Notes under the pieces: generated by a model
Seen by the model: only the letters and a program-made list of their open reading frames with translations
Databases searched by the model: none
Told to the model about the DNA's origin: nothing
Source: Glaciecola blandensis
Lineage (GTDB): Bacteria; Pseudomonadota; Gammaproteobacteria; Enterobacterales; Alteromonadaceae
Length of the DNA: 64,000 bases
Assembly: GCF_031846165.1 (NCBI RefSeq)
Contig: NZ_JAVRIE010000002.1
Span: 124,001 to 188,000 of the forward strand
Reading direction: 5' to 3'
Program-made: the position numbers and the translations under genes
Shown here: piece after piece, positions 1 through 9,431 of the stretch
Layout of the letters: every line of letters starts with the position of its first letter
Numbering within the stretch: the stretch's first letter is position 1

Positions 1-1
1 C

Positions 2-1951
2 ACCGTTTCGGCCGATGGCAAACATACCGCTTACACTGTATCTAACCCACGCGACATGCTCGCGGGTGATAAAGATGGTACGGCCGACACTCATTTGTAT
101 GTGATCGGCAGTGGCAAGAACGCTAAGCCTATTAAGTTCATTGGGAATAAAGACGGCGTATCGTCATTACAGTTCAGTGCAGATGGCGAAACCTTATTCT
201 TTAAGTCTAAGCGTGAAGACGACAAAATGACGTCTTTATATTCTATTTCAATGTCGGGTGGTGAAGCGATTAAGCGCTTTGAATTCGAAACATCTATTGG
301 CGACTATGCAGTATCAGAAGATGGTAGCACCTTATATTTTGTTGCGCGTGAAAAGCAAAAAGAAGACGACCTAAAGAAAAAAGGTTTTAAAGCTTATGTT
401 TATGAAGAAGACCAGCGTTTAGCATCACTATGGTCTGTCGCATTAGGTGATTCCGAAGCGAAAGCAACAAAACTGTTTGAAGGCGGAAATGTATCAAATT
501 TTGACCTTTCACAAGACAATAAGATGATTGTGGCTGCCGTTGCTCCCACCAATCTAATCGATGATTACTACATGCAACGTGACCTTCATGTGATTGATGT
601 TAACTCTGGTGACGTGACTGCAACTGTCGATATTCCTGGCAAATTAGGTAGCTTTGAATTTAGTGAAAATGGAAAGCACATTGGTTTACTTGCTGGAACG
701 GATATTCACGATTCATCAAATGGCGTGCTGATGGTCGCTGATACAAAGTCAGGTAAGCTTACTCAGTTAACACCAGACGCGGAACAACACATTGTTGATA
801 TTGATTGGATGGGTAAAGACATACTCGCTGTTGCTCATCGAGGCGTTGAGAGTGCTGTTGTATTGTACGAAACAGACGGTGATATTAAGCGCACTTACAA
901 AACACCTGAAGATATTGTGGTTCGAAGCGCAGATATTGGCAAAGGCGAGATTCGTTTTATCGCAGACAGCCCTAAGCATCCGCGCGAAGTATTCGAGCTA
1001 ACGCGCAGCAAAGCGACTAAACTGACTAACAACAACACTTGGCTAAAAGATATCGAGTTGGCAAGCCAGTCAACATTTAGCTTTAAAGCAAGAGATGGCC
1101 GCACAGTTGAAGGTTTGTTAATGCAACCCAGTGGCGAAGCCCCTGCTGGAGGTTGGCCATTGATTATGGCTGTGCACGGTGGTCCAGAAGCCCATTACAG
1201 TGATGGTTGGTTAACTGGTTATTCAACGGCTGGGCAGTACGCAGTCGCAGACGGATACGCAGTCTATTATCCGAACTACCGTGGCTCAACTGGGCGAGGA
1301 GTAGCATATGCTAAAGAGCATCAGAACGATTATGCCGGAGCTGAGTTTAATGATTTAGTTGATGGTGTAGATGCGCTTGCTGAAGCTGGCGTAATAAACC
1401 GTGATAGAGTCGGTATCACCGGGGCATCATACGGTGGTTATGCGTCAATGTGGGGTGCCACTGCCTTATCTGAGCATTTTGCTGCATCAGTTGCTTTCGT
1501 TGGCATTTCAAACCAAGTCTCTAAGTTTGGTACCAGCGATATTCCAAACGAAATGCAGTTAGTTCACTCATTGAAATGGCCTTGGGAAGACAACTGGATG
1601 AACTTACTTGAGCGCTCTCCTGTGTTTCATGCTGGTAAGGCTAAAACACCCATCTTGATCCTACACGGTGAAGAGGACACTCGCGTTCACCCAGGTCAGT
1701 CGATGGAGCTATATCGTTCTATAAAAGTGCGTACTGAAACGCCGGTTCGCTTAGTATTTTACCCAGGCGAAGGTCATGGCAACCGCAAAGCAGCTGCTCA
1801 ATATGACTACGCTCTTCGCTTAATGCGCTGGATGGATACTTATTTGAGTGAAGATGCAACTCGCACTACACCAATGCCTGAATTTGATTTAGGCATGGCT
1901 GAGCGTTTAAAGAAAGATGACGAAAGTAGCAAAGACGATAAAGCTGAATAG
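2..1951 (+). CDS. S9 family peptidase (acylaminoacyl-peptidase/DPP-like), 5' end missing
   Basis: The reading frame is open from base 2, so the gene begins before the window and lacks its start. The visible N-terminal two thirds are WD40/PD40-like propeller segments; the C-terminal third is an alpha/beta hydrolase of peptidase family S9. The nucleophile motif GASYGGY lies near base 1423, the acid in HGEEDTRVHP near 1665 and the histidine in GEGHGNRK near 1770, so the triad is complete. Such enzymes remove dipeptides or acyl-amino acids from peptides, usually after export. The charged, lysine-rich C-terminus is ordinary. It lies 75 bp before a second S9 peptidase, and the two may share a role in peptide scavenging. 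Subfamily and signal peptide cannot be judged without the missing start. Confidence 0.93.
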   Translation, partial: TVSADGKHTAYTVSNPRDMLAGDKDGTADTHLYVIGSGKNAKPIKFIGNKDGVSSLQFSADGETLFFKSKREDDKMTSLYSISMSGGEAIKRFEFETSIGDYAVSEDGSTLYFVAREKQKEDDLKKKGFKAYVYEEDQRLASLWSVALGDSEAKATKLFEGGNVSNFDLSQDNKMIVAAVAPTNLIDDYYMQRDLHVIDVNSGDVTATVDIPGKLGSFEFSENGKHIGLLAGTDIHDSSNGVLMVADTKSGKLTQLTPDAEQHIVDIDWMGKDILAVAHRGVESAVVLYETDGDIKRTYKTPEDIVVRSADIGKGEIRFIADSPKHPREVFELTRSKATKLTNNNTWLKDIELASQSTFSFKARDGRTVEGLLMQPSGEAPAGGWPLIMAVHGGPEAHYSDGWLTGYSTAGQYAVADGYAVYYPNYRGSTGRGVAYAKEHQNDYAGAEFNDLVDGVDALAEAGVINRDRVGITGASYGGYASMWGATALSEHFAASVAFVGISNQVSKFGTSDIPNEMQLVHSLKWPWEDNWMNLLERSPVFHAGKAKTPILILHGEEDTRVHPGQSMELYRSIKVRTETPVRLVFYPGEGHGNRKAAAQYDYALRLMRWMDTYLSEDATRTTPMPEFDLGMAERLKKDDESSKDDKAE

Positions 1952-2026
1952 TGATTTAAGTGGCGACAAGCTATAAGTTTTGTTGCCACTCCGCTAAAAC
2001 AAATAACAATAAACCGTGGAAATTTC

Positions 2027-4222
2027 ATGAAAACAAAAAATAATGTAATGAAAACAGCAGTACAGGCCAGTATCGCCTTTGCTGTTGCTGGCAGTTTAAT
2101 GGCTTGCCAACCTAGTTCAGATGAAAAAACAGCGCCAGCAGAGGCTGAAAAAGCCGCTAGCGCAATGAAAATGATTGAAGTCGAGTACCCAATGACGGCG
2201 AAAGGTGATGTGGTAGACACCTACTTTGGCGACGAGGTGGCTGATCCCTATCGTTGGCTTGAAGACGACCGCAGTGCGGAAACGGGTGAGTGGGTGAAAG
2301 CACAGAACAAAACGACGCAAGATTACTTAGCGAATATTCCTTATCGCGAAGATATTGCAAAAGTTGTTCGTGAAATGCTTGATTATGAACGTGTATCAGC
2401 CCCTTTCAATGAAGGTGACTATACTTACTTCTATAAGAACGATGGTTTACAAAATCAAAGCTTAGTCTATCGTCAAAAAGGTGATGGTGAGCCAGAAGTA
2501 TTTATTGACCCTAATAAATTCAGTGACGACGGTACGGTTTCCTTGGCCGGTTTGTCTTTCTCTGGTGATGGCTCTTTAGCCGCTTACCAAACATCTACCG
2601 GTGGTAGTGATTGGCGCAAAGTGACAATCATCAATACTGACACCATGGAAACCATTGGTGAGCCACTTGTGAATGTTAAATTCAGTGGGTTAACTTGGTA
2701 TAAAAACGAAGGTATTTACTACTCAAGTTATGACAAGCCAGAAGGCTCTGAGCTGAGTCAAAAGACTGATCAGCATAAACTCTATTATCATAAGCTGGGC
2801 ACTGCGCAAGCCGATGACCTTAAGGTATTCGGTCACACCGACGCTGAGAAGCACCGCTATGTTGGTGCTCAAGTCAGTGAAGATAACCGTTACTTGCTAG
2901 TGTCAGCTGCTGTGTCTACGTCAGGTAATCGCGCTTATTTAAAAGACCTTACGAAACCAGATTCAGCTTGGAAAACAGTGATTGATACTGTCGATAATGA
3001 TGTATCAATGCTCACAAGCAAAGGTGAAACCATTTATTTGTTTACCAACAATCAAGCACCAAATTCGCGTGTGGTTATGGTCGATGCAAATAATCCAGGT
3101 GTTGAAAACTGGAAAGACCTCATTCCTGAAACTGAAAATGTGTTGTCGCCCAGAATGGCCGGTGGCTTCATCTTCGCACAATACATGGAAGATGCGATTT
3201 CTAAAGTTTACCAGTACTCGCTAGAGGGTGAACAGGTTCGTACAATTAACCTGCCGGGTGTTGGAACAGCAAGTGTGAATAGCAGCAAGGCGAGCGAGTC
3301 AACAACGTATTATTCTTTCAGTAATTACGTCACTCCTACGACCTTCTACTCTTTAGATATTGAAACGGGCGAATCTACCGTTCATAACAAGCCAAAAACG
3401 AACTTTGATGGCAGCAACTATGTCACTAAACAAGTCTTCTATAAGTCTAAAGATGGTACTCAAGTACCTATGATCATTACGCATCATAAAGACACTGAGC
3501 TTAATGGTAAAAACCCAACTATTTTATACGGTTACGGTGGTTTTAATATTAGCTTAACACCACGTTTTAGCGCCACCGTTGCTGCGTGGCTAGAGCTTGG
3601 CGGCGTTTACGCGGTGCCAAACATTCGTGGCGGTGGTGAATATGGGAAAGCATGGCACAAAGCCGGAACTCAGCTACAGAAGCAAAATGTATTTGATGAC
3701 TTTATAGCTGCAGCTGAATACCTATTTGCTGAGAAATACACAAGCAGTGATTACTTAGCTCTACGCGGCGGTTCGAACGGTGGCCTGCTAGTCGGTGCTG
3801 TTATGACACAGCGTCCGGAGTTGGCAAAAGTTGCCTTGCCTGCGGTGGGTGTATTAGACATGCTGCGTTACCATACCTTCACAGCGGGTGCTGGCTGGGC
3901 TTATGACTATGGCACATCAGAGCAAAGCGAAGAAATGTATCAGTATTTGAAAGCTTACTCTCCAGTGCACAATGTAAAGCCGGGTGTTGAGTATCCAGCG
4001 ACAATGGTAACAACAGCCGACCACGATGATAGGGTTGTTCCAGCTCACTCATTCAAGTTCGCTGCAGTGTTGCAGGAGTTTCAAGAAGGGACTAACCCAA
4101 CCTTGATTCGCATTGAGACAGATGCTGGTCATGGCGCAGGTACACCCATTAGTAAAACCATTGAGCAGTTTGCCGATATTTACGGCTTCGTGCTATACAA
4201 CATGGGTGTTGAGTCACTTTAA
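2027..4222 (+). CDS. Prolyl oligopeptidase (S9A), predicted lipoprotein
   Basis: The 731-residue protein matches the prolyl endopeptidase layout: N-terminal seven-bladed propeller, then a hydrolase domain. The catalytic motifs are present: RGGSNGG (nucleophile Ser, near base 3770), DHDDRVVP (Asp, near 4020) and DAGHGAG (His, near 4123). The N-terminus has a hydrophobic stretch ending in LMAC at about residue 27, a lipobox, so the enzyme should be a periplasmic or surface lipoprotein; export of this family is common in marine gammaproteobacteria. The start at 2027 follows a weak GTGGA site; an in-frame ATG at 2048 would keep the lipobox and is also possible. It cleaves after proline in short peptides. 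Downstream is a strong terminator. Confidence 0.95.
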   Translation: MKTKNNVMKTAVQASIAFAVAGSLMACQPSSDEKTAPAEAEKAASAMKMIEVEYPMTAKGDVVDTYFGDEVADPYRWLEDDRSAETGEWVKAQNKTTQDYLANIPYREDIAKVVREMLDYERVSAPFNEGDYTYFYKNDGLQNQSLVYRQKGDGEPEVFIDPNKFSDDGTVSLAGLSFSGDGSLAAYQTSTGGSDWRKVTIINTDTMETIGEPLVNVKFSGLTWYKNEGIYYSSYDKPEGSELSQKTDQHKLYYHKLGTAQADDLKVFGHTDAEKHRYVGAQVSEDNRYLLVSAAVSTSGNRAYLKDLTKPDSAWKTVIDTVDNDVSMLTSKGETIYLFTNNQAPNSRVVMVDANNPGVENWKDLIPETENVLSPRMAGGFIFAQYMEDAISKVYQYSLEGEQVRTINLPGVGTASVNSSKASESTTYYSFSNYVTPTTFYSLDIETGESTVHNKPKTNFDGSNYVTKQVFYKSKDGTQVPMIITHHKDTELNGKNPTILYGYGGFNISLTPRFSATVAAWLELGGVYAVPNIRGGGEYGKAWHKAGTQLQKQNVFDDFIAAAEYLFAEKYTSSDYLALRGGSNGGLLVGAVMTQRPELAKVALPAVGVLDMLRYHTFTAGAGWAYDYGTSEQSEEMYQYLKAYSPVHNVKPGVEYPATMVTTADHDDRVVPAHSFKFAAVLQEFQEGTNPTLIRIETDAGHGAGTPISKTIEQFADIYGFVLYNMGVESL

Positions 4223-4263
4223 GGTATTTGTACACTAAATATCTAACATGAGTACGACTATTA

Positions 4264-4295
4264 AAGCCTCCAGCAAGTGCTGGGGGCTTTTTTTT
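4264..4295 (+). terminator. Rho-independent terminator after the S9A peptidase gene
   Basis: A 12-bp stem (AAGCCTCCAGCA paired with TGCTGGGGGCTT, one G-U pair) is followed by a run of eight T. It lies 41 bases after the stop codon. Confidence 0.92.
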
Positions 4296-4399
4296 ATTGG
4301 TGCTTTGCGTACTAAGTTGACGTTGATCAAAACGTGAGCACTTCAATCCATTACACTCTAATTTCCACAATCGTTAAATCGCGTTTAAAAAGGCCAAAC

Positions 4400-4954
4400 A
4401 TGATGAAAATCGAAATGTCACCGAACAAGCGTTTTGATTCTGCTGTCATTGCTATGCATTGGTTGATGCTGGTGTTGTTGATTGCAGTATTTGCTTCCAT
4501 CGAACTACGAGAGCTTTATCCTAAAGGTACTGAAACGCGAGAGCTGTTTAAAACATTTCATTTCATGACAGGTCTGACGGTTTTTTTACTGGTTTGGATT
4601 AGATTAGGGTTTCGTGCCTTGTCAAAAAGGCCACCAGTCTACCCGCCAGTTGCAAAGTGGCAGCACTACGTGGCTATGGTAACGCATACTGTTTTGTATT
4701 TACTCATGATTGCTATGCCAATAGCGGGTTGGGCGATACTCAGCGCGGAAGGAAAGCCGATTCCATTTTGGGGATTGGAATTACCTGCACTTATCGCTGA
4801 AAACAAAGAGTTGGCGCATACAATTGAAGAGCTACACGAAACGGCCGGACTTGTTTTTTATTACACACTCGCACTACATGCATTAGCAGCTTTGTTTCAT
4901 CACTATATTGTGAAAGACAATACTTTACGTCGTATGCTTCCATTCAATAAATAG
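4400..4954 (+). CDS. Cytochrome b561 family membrane protein
   Basis: A 184-residue protein with four hydrophobic helices, in the order of the prokaryotic b561 (CybB/YodB) family. Candidate haem-ligand histidines are in AMHWLM on helix 1, in HYVAMVTH on helix 3 and in the helix 4 region LHALAALFHH, with ELHE just before it. The family carries b-type haem in the inner membrane and passes electrons between quinol and other carriers; some members dispose of superoxide. A longer frame opens at a GTG at 4334, but the ATG at 4400 gives the family-typical N-terminus just ahead of helix 1, so I prefer it. No strong ribosome-binding site is visible. Confidence 0.85.
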   Translation: MMKIEMSPNKRFDSAVIAMHWLMLVLLIAVFASIELRELYPKGTETRELFKTFHFMTGLTVFLLVWIRLGFRALSKRPPVYPPVAKWQHYVAMVTHTVLYLLMIAMPIAGWAILSAEGKPIPFWGLELPALIAENKELAHTIEELHETAGLVFYYTLALHALAALFHHYIVKDNTLRRMLPFNK

Positions 4955-5035
4955 CGCCTGTAATTTTTGATTGCATCGCCTAAACGCTTCCTCTAGCATG
5001 ACCGACCTGAATTGTTAATTGCTATAAGGAAATGC

Positions 5036-5503
5036 ATGAATCTTACAATTAAAACGGCTTTGGTCGCCTCTCTTTTTGCCCTCCACTTTACGACAAACGC
5101 TGAAGACATTTCTGTCGGAGTAGGTGCGGGAATGAGCTATTCAGGTTTAGGTGCTAATGTTGCTTATGTTTCCGAAACTGATATGAAATATGTCTCAGCC
5201 GGCTGTGTCTCTTATTCTTCTAATTCAGGCAGTACTTGTGGTGCTGGCATCGGCTGGATAAAAACAGACCTTTTCGACAATGACTCCAATAAACATGGTC
5301 TAGGTGCGTACCTTGGTGTTGTAGGCGTCGAAACAGCATTTTTGAGAGATGACAAAGCAGTGTATGGAGCGGGGCTTGGCTATCATTATTTCTTTAACGG
5401 AATCGATAAATCAGGTTTCAACCTAGGTATTACAGTTGTAGCAGCCGACACTGAAGATGATGATAAGTTTGGTCTTTCTTTGCAAGCGGGTTATCAGTTT
5501 TAA
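5036..5503 (+). CDS. Small exported protein, probable outer-membrane beta-barrel
   Basis: The 155-residue product has a clean signal peptide (cut expected after TTNA, about residue 22). The rest is built of alternating glycine/aromatic strands and ends in phenylalanine (AGYQF), the usual terminal residue for BAM-assembled barrels. Two cysteines at about 63 and 75 could form a disulfide. The start is set by an AAGGA site five bases upstream; an upstream TTG in frame (5012) has no such support. I recognise no named family; it could be a small barrel of about eight strands. Function unknown. Confidence 0.75.
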   Translation: MNLTIKTALVASLFALHFTTNAEDISVGVGAGMSYSGLGANVAYVSETDMKYVSAGCVSYSSNSGSTCGAGIGWIKTDLFDNDSNKHGLGAYLGVVGVETAFLRDDKAVYGAGLGYHYFFNGIDKSGFNLGITVVAADTEDDDKFGLSLQAGYQF

Positions 5504-5577
5504 GCTATCATTAGGACCACTCACGGTAGTAAGCGCTTCAGCGCTTTAGTTTATAATGGTGTACTTCCGTATTGGGC

Positions 5578-5624
5578 GGCACTTGTATATATTACATGCA
5601 TAGTGAAATTAGCGCTCAAGTGCC
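5578..5624. promoter_or_regulatory. Inverted repeat GGCACTTG-N31-CAAGTGCC upstream of the aldolase gene
   Basis: Perfect 8-bp arms at 5578-5585 and 5617-5624 enclose 31 bases with a TATATT element. A small AAGCGC/GCGCTT hairpin sits just before, at about 5531-5546. The site is 40-86 bases ahead of the class II aldolase start, a fitting place for an operator, but no regulator gene is adjacent. Confidence 0.35.
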
Positions 5625-5663
5625 AAGACGATAGAGTGGCCGAGCCATTAGTAAGAGTGTTTA

Positions 5664-6440
5664 ATGAGAATGTATAATATTCCGGAAGTAAACCTGCAAG
5701 GTAAAGTGTCAGACCAAGAATGGCAAACGCGCGTTGAGCTGGCGGCTTGTTATCGCTTATTGGTTATGCACGGTTGGGACGATCTTATTCACACCCATGT
5801 TTCTGCTCGGATCCCTGGCAGTGAACACCTGTTAATTAATGCCTTTGGCTTAGCGTTTGAGGAAGTCACAGCATCAAACTTAGTGAAAATAGACATCGAG
5901 GGTAATGTAATAGACTCGGAATCCCCATTCACAATCAATCCAGCTGGTTTTACCATTCATAGCGCTGTGCATATCGCTCGTCACGATGATCAATGTGCAT
6001 TACACTTGCATCATCCCGACGCAATTGCAGTGGCTAGTTGTGAACAGGGCCTTCAAGCATACAGTCAGTATTCGGCGTTTGCGCTCGCCAGTATGAGTTA
6101 TCATAATTATGAAGGCTTGGCGGTTAATCCAGATGAAATTAAACGTTTGCAAGAGAACCTTGGAAATGCGAATTTTATGCTGCTGCGGAATCACGGTGCA
6201 CTCACGATGGGCGTGACCATTGGTGATGCATTTATGCACATGTACGATCTACTGCGGGCCTGCGAAATTCAAGTAAAAATGCAGAACAGTGGCGATGATC
6301 TTATTCGTGTGGACCAATCTATTATTGATGGTATCAAGGCACAAGCGAGCATCGTACATACGGGTCAAACTGGCGGTCAAAAAGCATGGCCAGCTATGAT
6401 GCGCAGAGTAAAAAGAGCTTACCCAGACTTCGACCAATAG
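5664..6440 (+). CDS. Class II aldolase/adducin family protein
   Basis: The 258-residue protein has the zinc-site signatures of the family: HTHVSAR at about residue 43, HLHHPD at about 113 and LLRNHG near 174. Family members cleave or epimerise sugar phosphates (fuculose-1-phosphate aldolase, ribulose-5-phosphate epimerase) or decarboxylate related acids; others bind actin in animals. The next gene, 33 bases on, is an enolase-superfamily dehydratase, and a lactonase and dehydrogenase converge from the other strand, so a role in sugar or sugar-acid breakdown is inferred. Exact substrate is open. The start ATG at 5664 has only a weak upstream site, and an ATG at 5670 is an alternative. Confidence 0.88.
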   Translation: MRMYNIPEVNLQGKVSDQEWQTRVELAACYRLLVMHGWDDLIHTHVSARIPGSEHLLINAFGLAFEEVTASNLVKIDIEGNVIDSESPFTINPAGFTIHSAVHIARHDDQCALHLHHPDAIAVASCEQGLQAYSQYSAFALASMSYHNYEGLAVNPDEIKRLQENLGNANFMLLRNHGALTMGVTIGDAFMHMYDLLRACEIQVKMQNSGDDLIRVDQSIIDGIKAQASIVHTGQTGGQKAWPAMMRRVKRAYPDFDQ

Positions 6441-6473
6441 GTCACCCAATTAACTACATTAAAGAAGAATCAA

Positions 6474-7649
6474 ATGAAGATTACCCATATCGAAATTTTT
6501 GATATCCATTGCCCAGAACGTCCGCCATGGAATCCCATATTTGTCAGAGTTCATACCGATGAAGGAATTCACGGTGTCGGTGAAGCCGGTTTAGCCTATG
6601 ACTGGGGACACAGCGCCGCAGCTGCGATGATTAAGGAAATTGCCGAAGCGGTGTTGATCGGTTTTGACCCCTTTAAAACAGAATTATTATGGTCACGCAT
6701 GTTACGTGAGAGCTTTTGGGGTTTGGGTGGTGGTCCGGTGCTTTACGCAGCAATGAGCGCCATCGATACCGCATTGTGGGATATTAAAGGCAAAGCCTTG
6801 AATGTGCCGGTTTATCAGCTTTTGGGTGGTAAAACGAATGATGATTTACGTACTTATGCCAGCCAACTTCAGTTTGATTGGAGCCAAGATTGCGTAAAAA
6901 TGTTAACACCTGACGACTATGCGCGATCGGCTGCAAAAGCAATGGCAGAAGGTTATGATGCGGTAAAAGTCGACCCAATTGTTTACGATGAGAATGGTGA
7001 TTCTTCTTTCGATCGAACAAAGCTTTTCACACCTAAACAGATGAAACTATTTGGTGATCGCCTTCGCGCTATTCGTAAAGAAGTTGGTGATGAAGTGGAT
7101 ATTATTTTTGAGGCTCATTCATTAATGGGTTGTGCATCTGCTATTCAGATGGGCAGTATCGTTGAAGAAGTTGGCTGTATGATGTTCGAGGAGCCAGTAA
7201 ACTATCTCAATTCTGCGGTACACAAAAAAGTCGCAGAGAATGTAAAAGTGCCCATTGCTGGTGGAGAGAGGCTTTATCACCGTTGGGACGTTCGGCCTTA
7301 CTTTGAAGACCAAAGTATTGATGTATTGCAACCTGATGTTGGCTTATGTGGTGGTTTCACTGAAGCTAAGAAAGTTTGCGACTATGCTGATGTTTACGAC
7401 ATTCGAGTTCAAGCCCATGTATGCGGTGGGCCGGTAGCAACTGCAGCATCATTGCAACTAGAAGCTGCAATCCCGAACTTCTTAATTCATGAACATCACA
7501 CTTACGCGATCAAATCTTGGAATAGAGAATTGTGTATTCAGGACTATCAGCCAGTAAATGGAAAGTTTAAAGTACCAGACTTGCCAGGTATTGGTATTGA
7601 GTTAAACGATGAAGTGGTGAAACGTTCACCGCACATCACCGTTAAGTAA
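6474..7649 (+). CDS. Mandelate racemase/muconate lactonizing enzyme (enolase superfamily), probable sugar-acid dehydratase
   Basis: At 391 residues this has the family capping domain followed by a beta/alpha barrel. Metal ligands appear as Glu213 (FEAHS), Glu in FEEP at about 239 and Glu265 (GGER). His215 in FEAHS and His315 in QAHVCGG sit where D-galactonate-type dehydratases keep their acid/base histidines, and the mandelate-racemase KxK pair is replaced by KVD. This points to anti- or syn-dehydration of an aldonic acid, not to a racemase. An AAGAAG site precedes the ATG. It follows the class II aldolase by 33 bases, likely in the same transcript. The substrate (fuconate, rhamnonate, galactonate or other) cannot be read from the sequence. 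Confidence 0.9.
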   Translation: MKITHIEIFDIHCPERPPWNPIFVRVHTDEGIHGVGEAGLAYDWGHSAAAAMIKEIAEAVLIGFDPFKTELLWSRMLRESFWGLGGGPVLYAAMSAIDTALWDIKGKALNVPVYQLLGGKTNDDLRTYASQLQFDWSQDCVKMLTPDDYARSAAKAMAEGYDAVKVDPIVYDENGDSSFDRTKLFTPKQMKLFGDRLRAIRKEVGDEVDIIFEAHSLMGCASAIQMGSIVEEVGCMMFEEPVNYLNSAVHKKVAENVKVPIAGGERLYHRWDVRPYFEDQSIDVLQPDVGLCGGFTEAKKVCDYADVYDIRVQAHVCGGPVATAASLQLEAAIPNFLIHEHHTYAIKSWNRELCIQDYQPVNGKFKVPDLPGIGIELNDEVVKRSPHITVK

Positions 7650-7672
7650 TGTGATACACCAATAGAATGAAT

Positions 7673-7706
7673 GGTAAAAAAGCTAAGATCACCAGGCCTT
7701 AGCTTT
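7673..7706 (-). terminator. Terminator for the minus-strand lactonase operon, overlapping its stop codon
   Basis: The arms AAAGCTAAG (7679-7687) and CTTAGCTTT (7698-7706) form a 9-bp stem. Read on the minus strand it is followed by a run of six T, so it should stop the operon entering from the right. The stop codon of the lactonase gene lies within the stem. Confidence 0.75.
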
Positions 7707-8682
7707 CAATGCCATAAATACGAGCGGCATTATCATGCAAAAGGGCAGTCATTAACGCTTCGCGTTGATTCTCATCCTTGTCTTTGAATAAATGCTGCAA
7801 TGCTCCCAACGCGGTTTCCCAATAGTCCTGATAAGACATCGAGAATAAGCATAATGGAAAGTTGCTAGCCATCATGACTTTGTCAGAGCCGAACGCATCT
7901 ATGCAATGCTTAACGACGGCAATAACGTCTTCGTTTGTGTATTGAATGACAGCGCCGATAGCATCCTTATCTTCGTTCAGCAAAGACATTTCAAAACCTG
8001 AACACTTCACGGCAACTTTGGGAAGTTTTGCTAGCAGCAACAGGTTTGCCTGCCAATTTGTGAAGTCGAGTTGATGGGCGTAAATCGATGCTTGATTGCT
8101 TTCTTCTTTTTCTAGAAAAGGGGCGAAACCTGCGTGATTTAATACTACTTGAAGTTCCGGTAAGCGATTAAAAAAGGCGTAGACGAGAACAACCAATTCC
8201 GTATTTTTCACATCTAATTGAAGTTCAAAAGTCCCTTTGTGTTTACCCAAAAAAGCAAGATTTTTATAAGAACATTCATTCTCTAGTGTCGCTTTTATTT
8301 CATTCAGCGAGCCGTCGAGGATATATCGTATGCCACGGGAGCTGCGAAATTCAGACTGCTTTCCTAGGGCATATAGGAAGTCGTCATGAGGTAGGGTGAT
8401 ATCTACATAACCCATAGTGCACATGGGGATCGACGCTTTTTCTTCAAGCATGGCTAATTCACGCTCGCCTGACTCATTATCATAGCCCGCTTCAATATGG
8501 ACATAGGCGGCGAGACGCAATGGCTCTTCTAAGTATAGAGCGTTGTCGACGTAAGTTCGGTTAATCAAATATTTTTGCGGCCAAAAAGGGGCGTTGTTGG
8601 TTTTTAACCAGTCATAGTGTCCATTTTCAATATCGAACAAATGTACATGCGGATCGATAATGCTGAGTGTGCTTCCATTCAT
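7699..8682 (-). CDS. Amidohydrolase family protein, L-fuconolactonase-like
   Basis: The 327-residue protein begins with the barrel motif DPHVHLFD at about residue 10 and continues with the COG3618 pattern (ILDGS, HAGF near residue 185, CSGFEM, and ASNFP near 279). This branch holds sugar-acid lactonases such as L-fucono-1,5-lactonase and 4-sulfomuconolactonase. It would open a sugar lactone made by the neighbouring SDR dehydrogenase, feeding the dehydratase encoded opposite. Transcribed 23 bases after the SDR gene, so one operon. The substrate is inferred from context only. Confidence 0.82.
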   Translation of the reverse strand: MNGSTLSIIDPHVHLFDIENGHYDWLKTNNAPFWPQKYLINRTYVDNALYLEEPLRLAAYVHIEAGYDNESGERELAMLEEKASIPMCTMGYVDITLPHDDFLYALGKQSEFRSSRGIRYILDGSLNEIKATLENECSYKNLAFLGKHKGTFELQLDVKNTELVVLVYAFFNRLPELQVVLNHAGFAPFLEKEESNQASIYAHQLDFTNWQANLLLLAKLPKVAVKCSGFEMSLLNEDKDAIGAVIQYTNEDVIAVVKHCIDAFGSDKVMMASNFPLCLFSMSYQDYWETALGALQHLFKDKDENQREALMTALLHDNAARIYGIES

Positions 8683-8705
8683 TTTTCATTCTCGTGTTGT
8701 TTTTA

Positions 8706-9431
8706 TTATTTTGCGGTGTAACCACCATCTATCATCTGCAAACTGCCAGTAATGAAACTAGCGTCATCTGAGGCGAGGTATAGGGCCAATGATGCAACTT
8801 CTTCTGCTTGACCTATTCTTCCTAGGGGTTGCTGAGCTGCTTCTTCAGCATGTATTGCGGTTTTGTCTGCGCCACTTGTTGCACAATAGCGGTCAATCGC
8901 GTTGTGATAAAGTGGCGTTTCAATCGTACCAGGACAAATTGCGTTCGCTCTGATGTTATACGATGCGTAATCCAGAGCTGTGGTTTTGGCCATAGAGGCG
9001 AGGGCATGTTTACTCATGTTGTAAGCGAATGAATGAGTCTTTCCAATCACCGCTTGGTCTGATGCAATAAACAAAATGGCGCCATTATTGTTCGTTTTCA
9101 TGAAGGGTAAAGCACTTTGTGTGGCAGAGAAGGCACCTTTCACATTCAAATTGAATAGGCCAATTAGGTCGCTTTCTGTTGTCGCCTCAATTGAGGCCGA
9201 TAAGTGTTTGCCTGCGTTACAAATAAGGGTGTCTATACCATGCTTTTCACCAATCGAATGAATAGCTTCAGTCACTTGTTCATGCTGTGTCATGTCGCAT
9301 TTTATAAACTGCCCGTACTCGCCGGATTGTATGTCGAGGTTGAAAACTTGATATCCCGCATCTTCAAATTTCTTTGCGATGGCTAGCCCTATACCAGAAC
9401 TACCACCGGTAATGACAAGTGTTTTTGGCAT
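8706..9431 (-). CDS. SDR family NAD(P)-dependent oxidoreductase
   Basis: The product has the classical short-chain dehydrogenase layout in 241 residues: TGGSSGIG cofactor loop at residues 8-15, CNAGKH near 82, catalytic Ser in FIASDQ, YNMSK (Tyr and Lys) near 147, then CPGTIETPL and the C-terminal IDGGY. An acidic residue at the end of strand 2 (NLDIQ) suggests NAD preference. I use the ATG at 9431 because it overlaps the stop codon of the upstream gene by one base (TAATG), typical translational coupling; an ORF extension to 9449 is unlikely. With the lactonase downstream it fits an aldose or 2-keto-3-deoxy-acid dehydrogenase. Confidence 0.9.
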   Translation of the reverse strand: MPKTLVITGGSSGIGLAIAKKFEDAGYQVFNLDIQSGEYGQFIKCDMTQHEQVTEAIHSIGEKHGIDTLICNAGKHLSASIEATTESDLIGLFNLNVKGAFSATQSALPFMKTNNNGAILFIASDQAVIGKTHSFAYNMSKHALASMAKTTALDYASYNIRANAICPGTIETPLYHNAIDRYCATSGADKTAIHAEEAAQQPLGRIGQAEEVASLALYLASDDASFITGSLQMIDGGYTAK

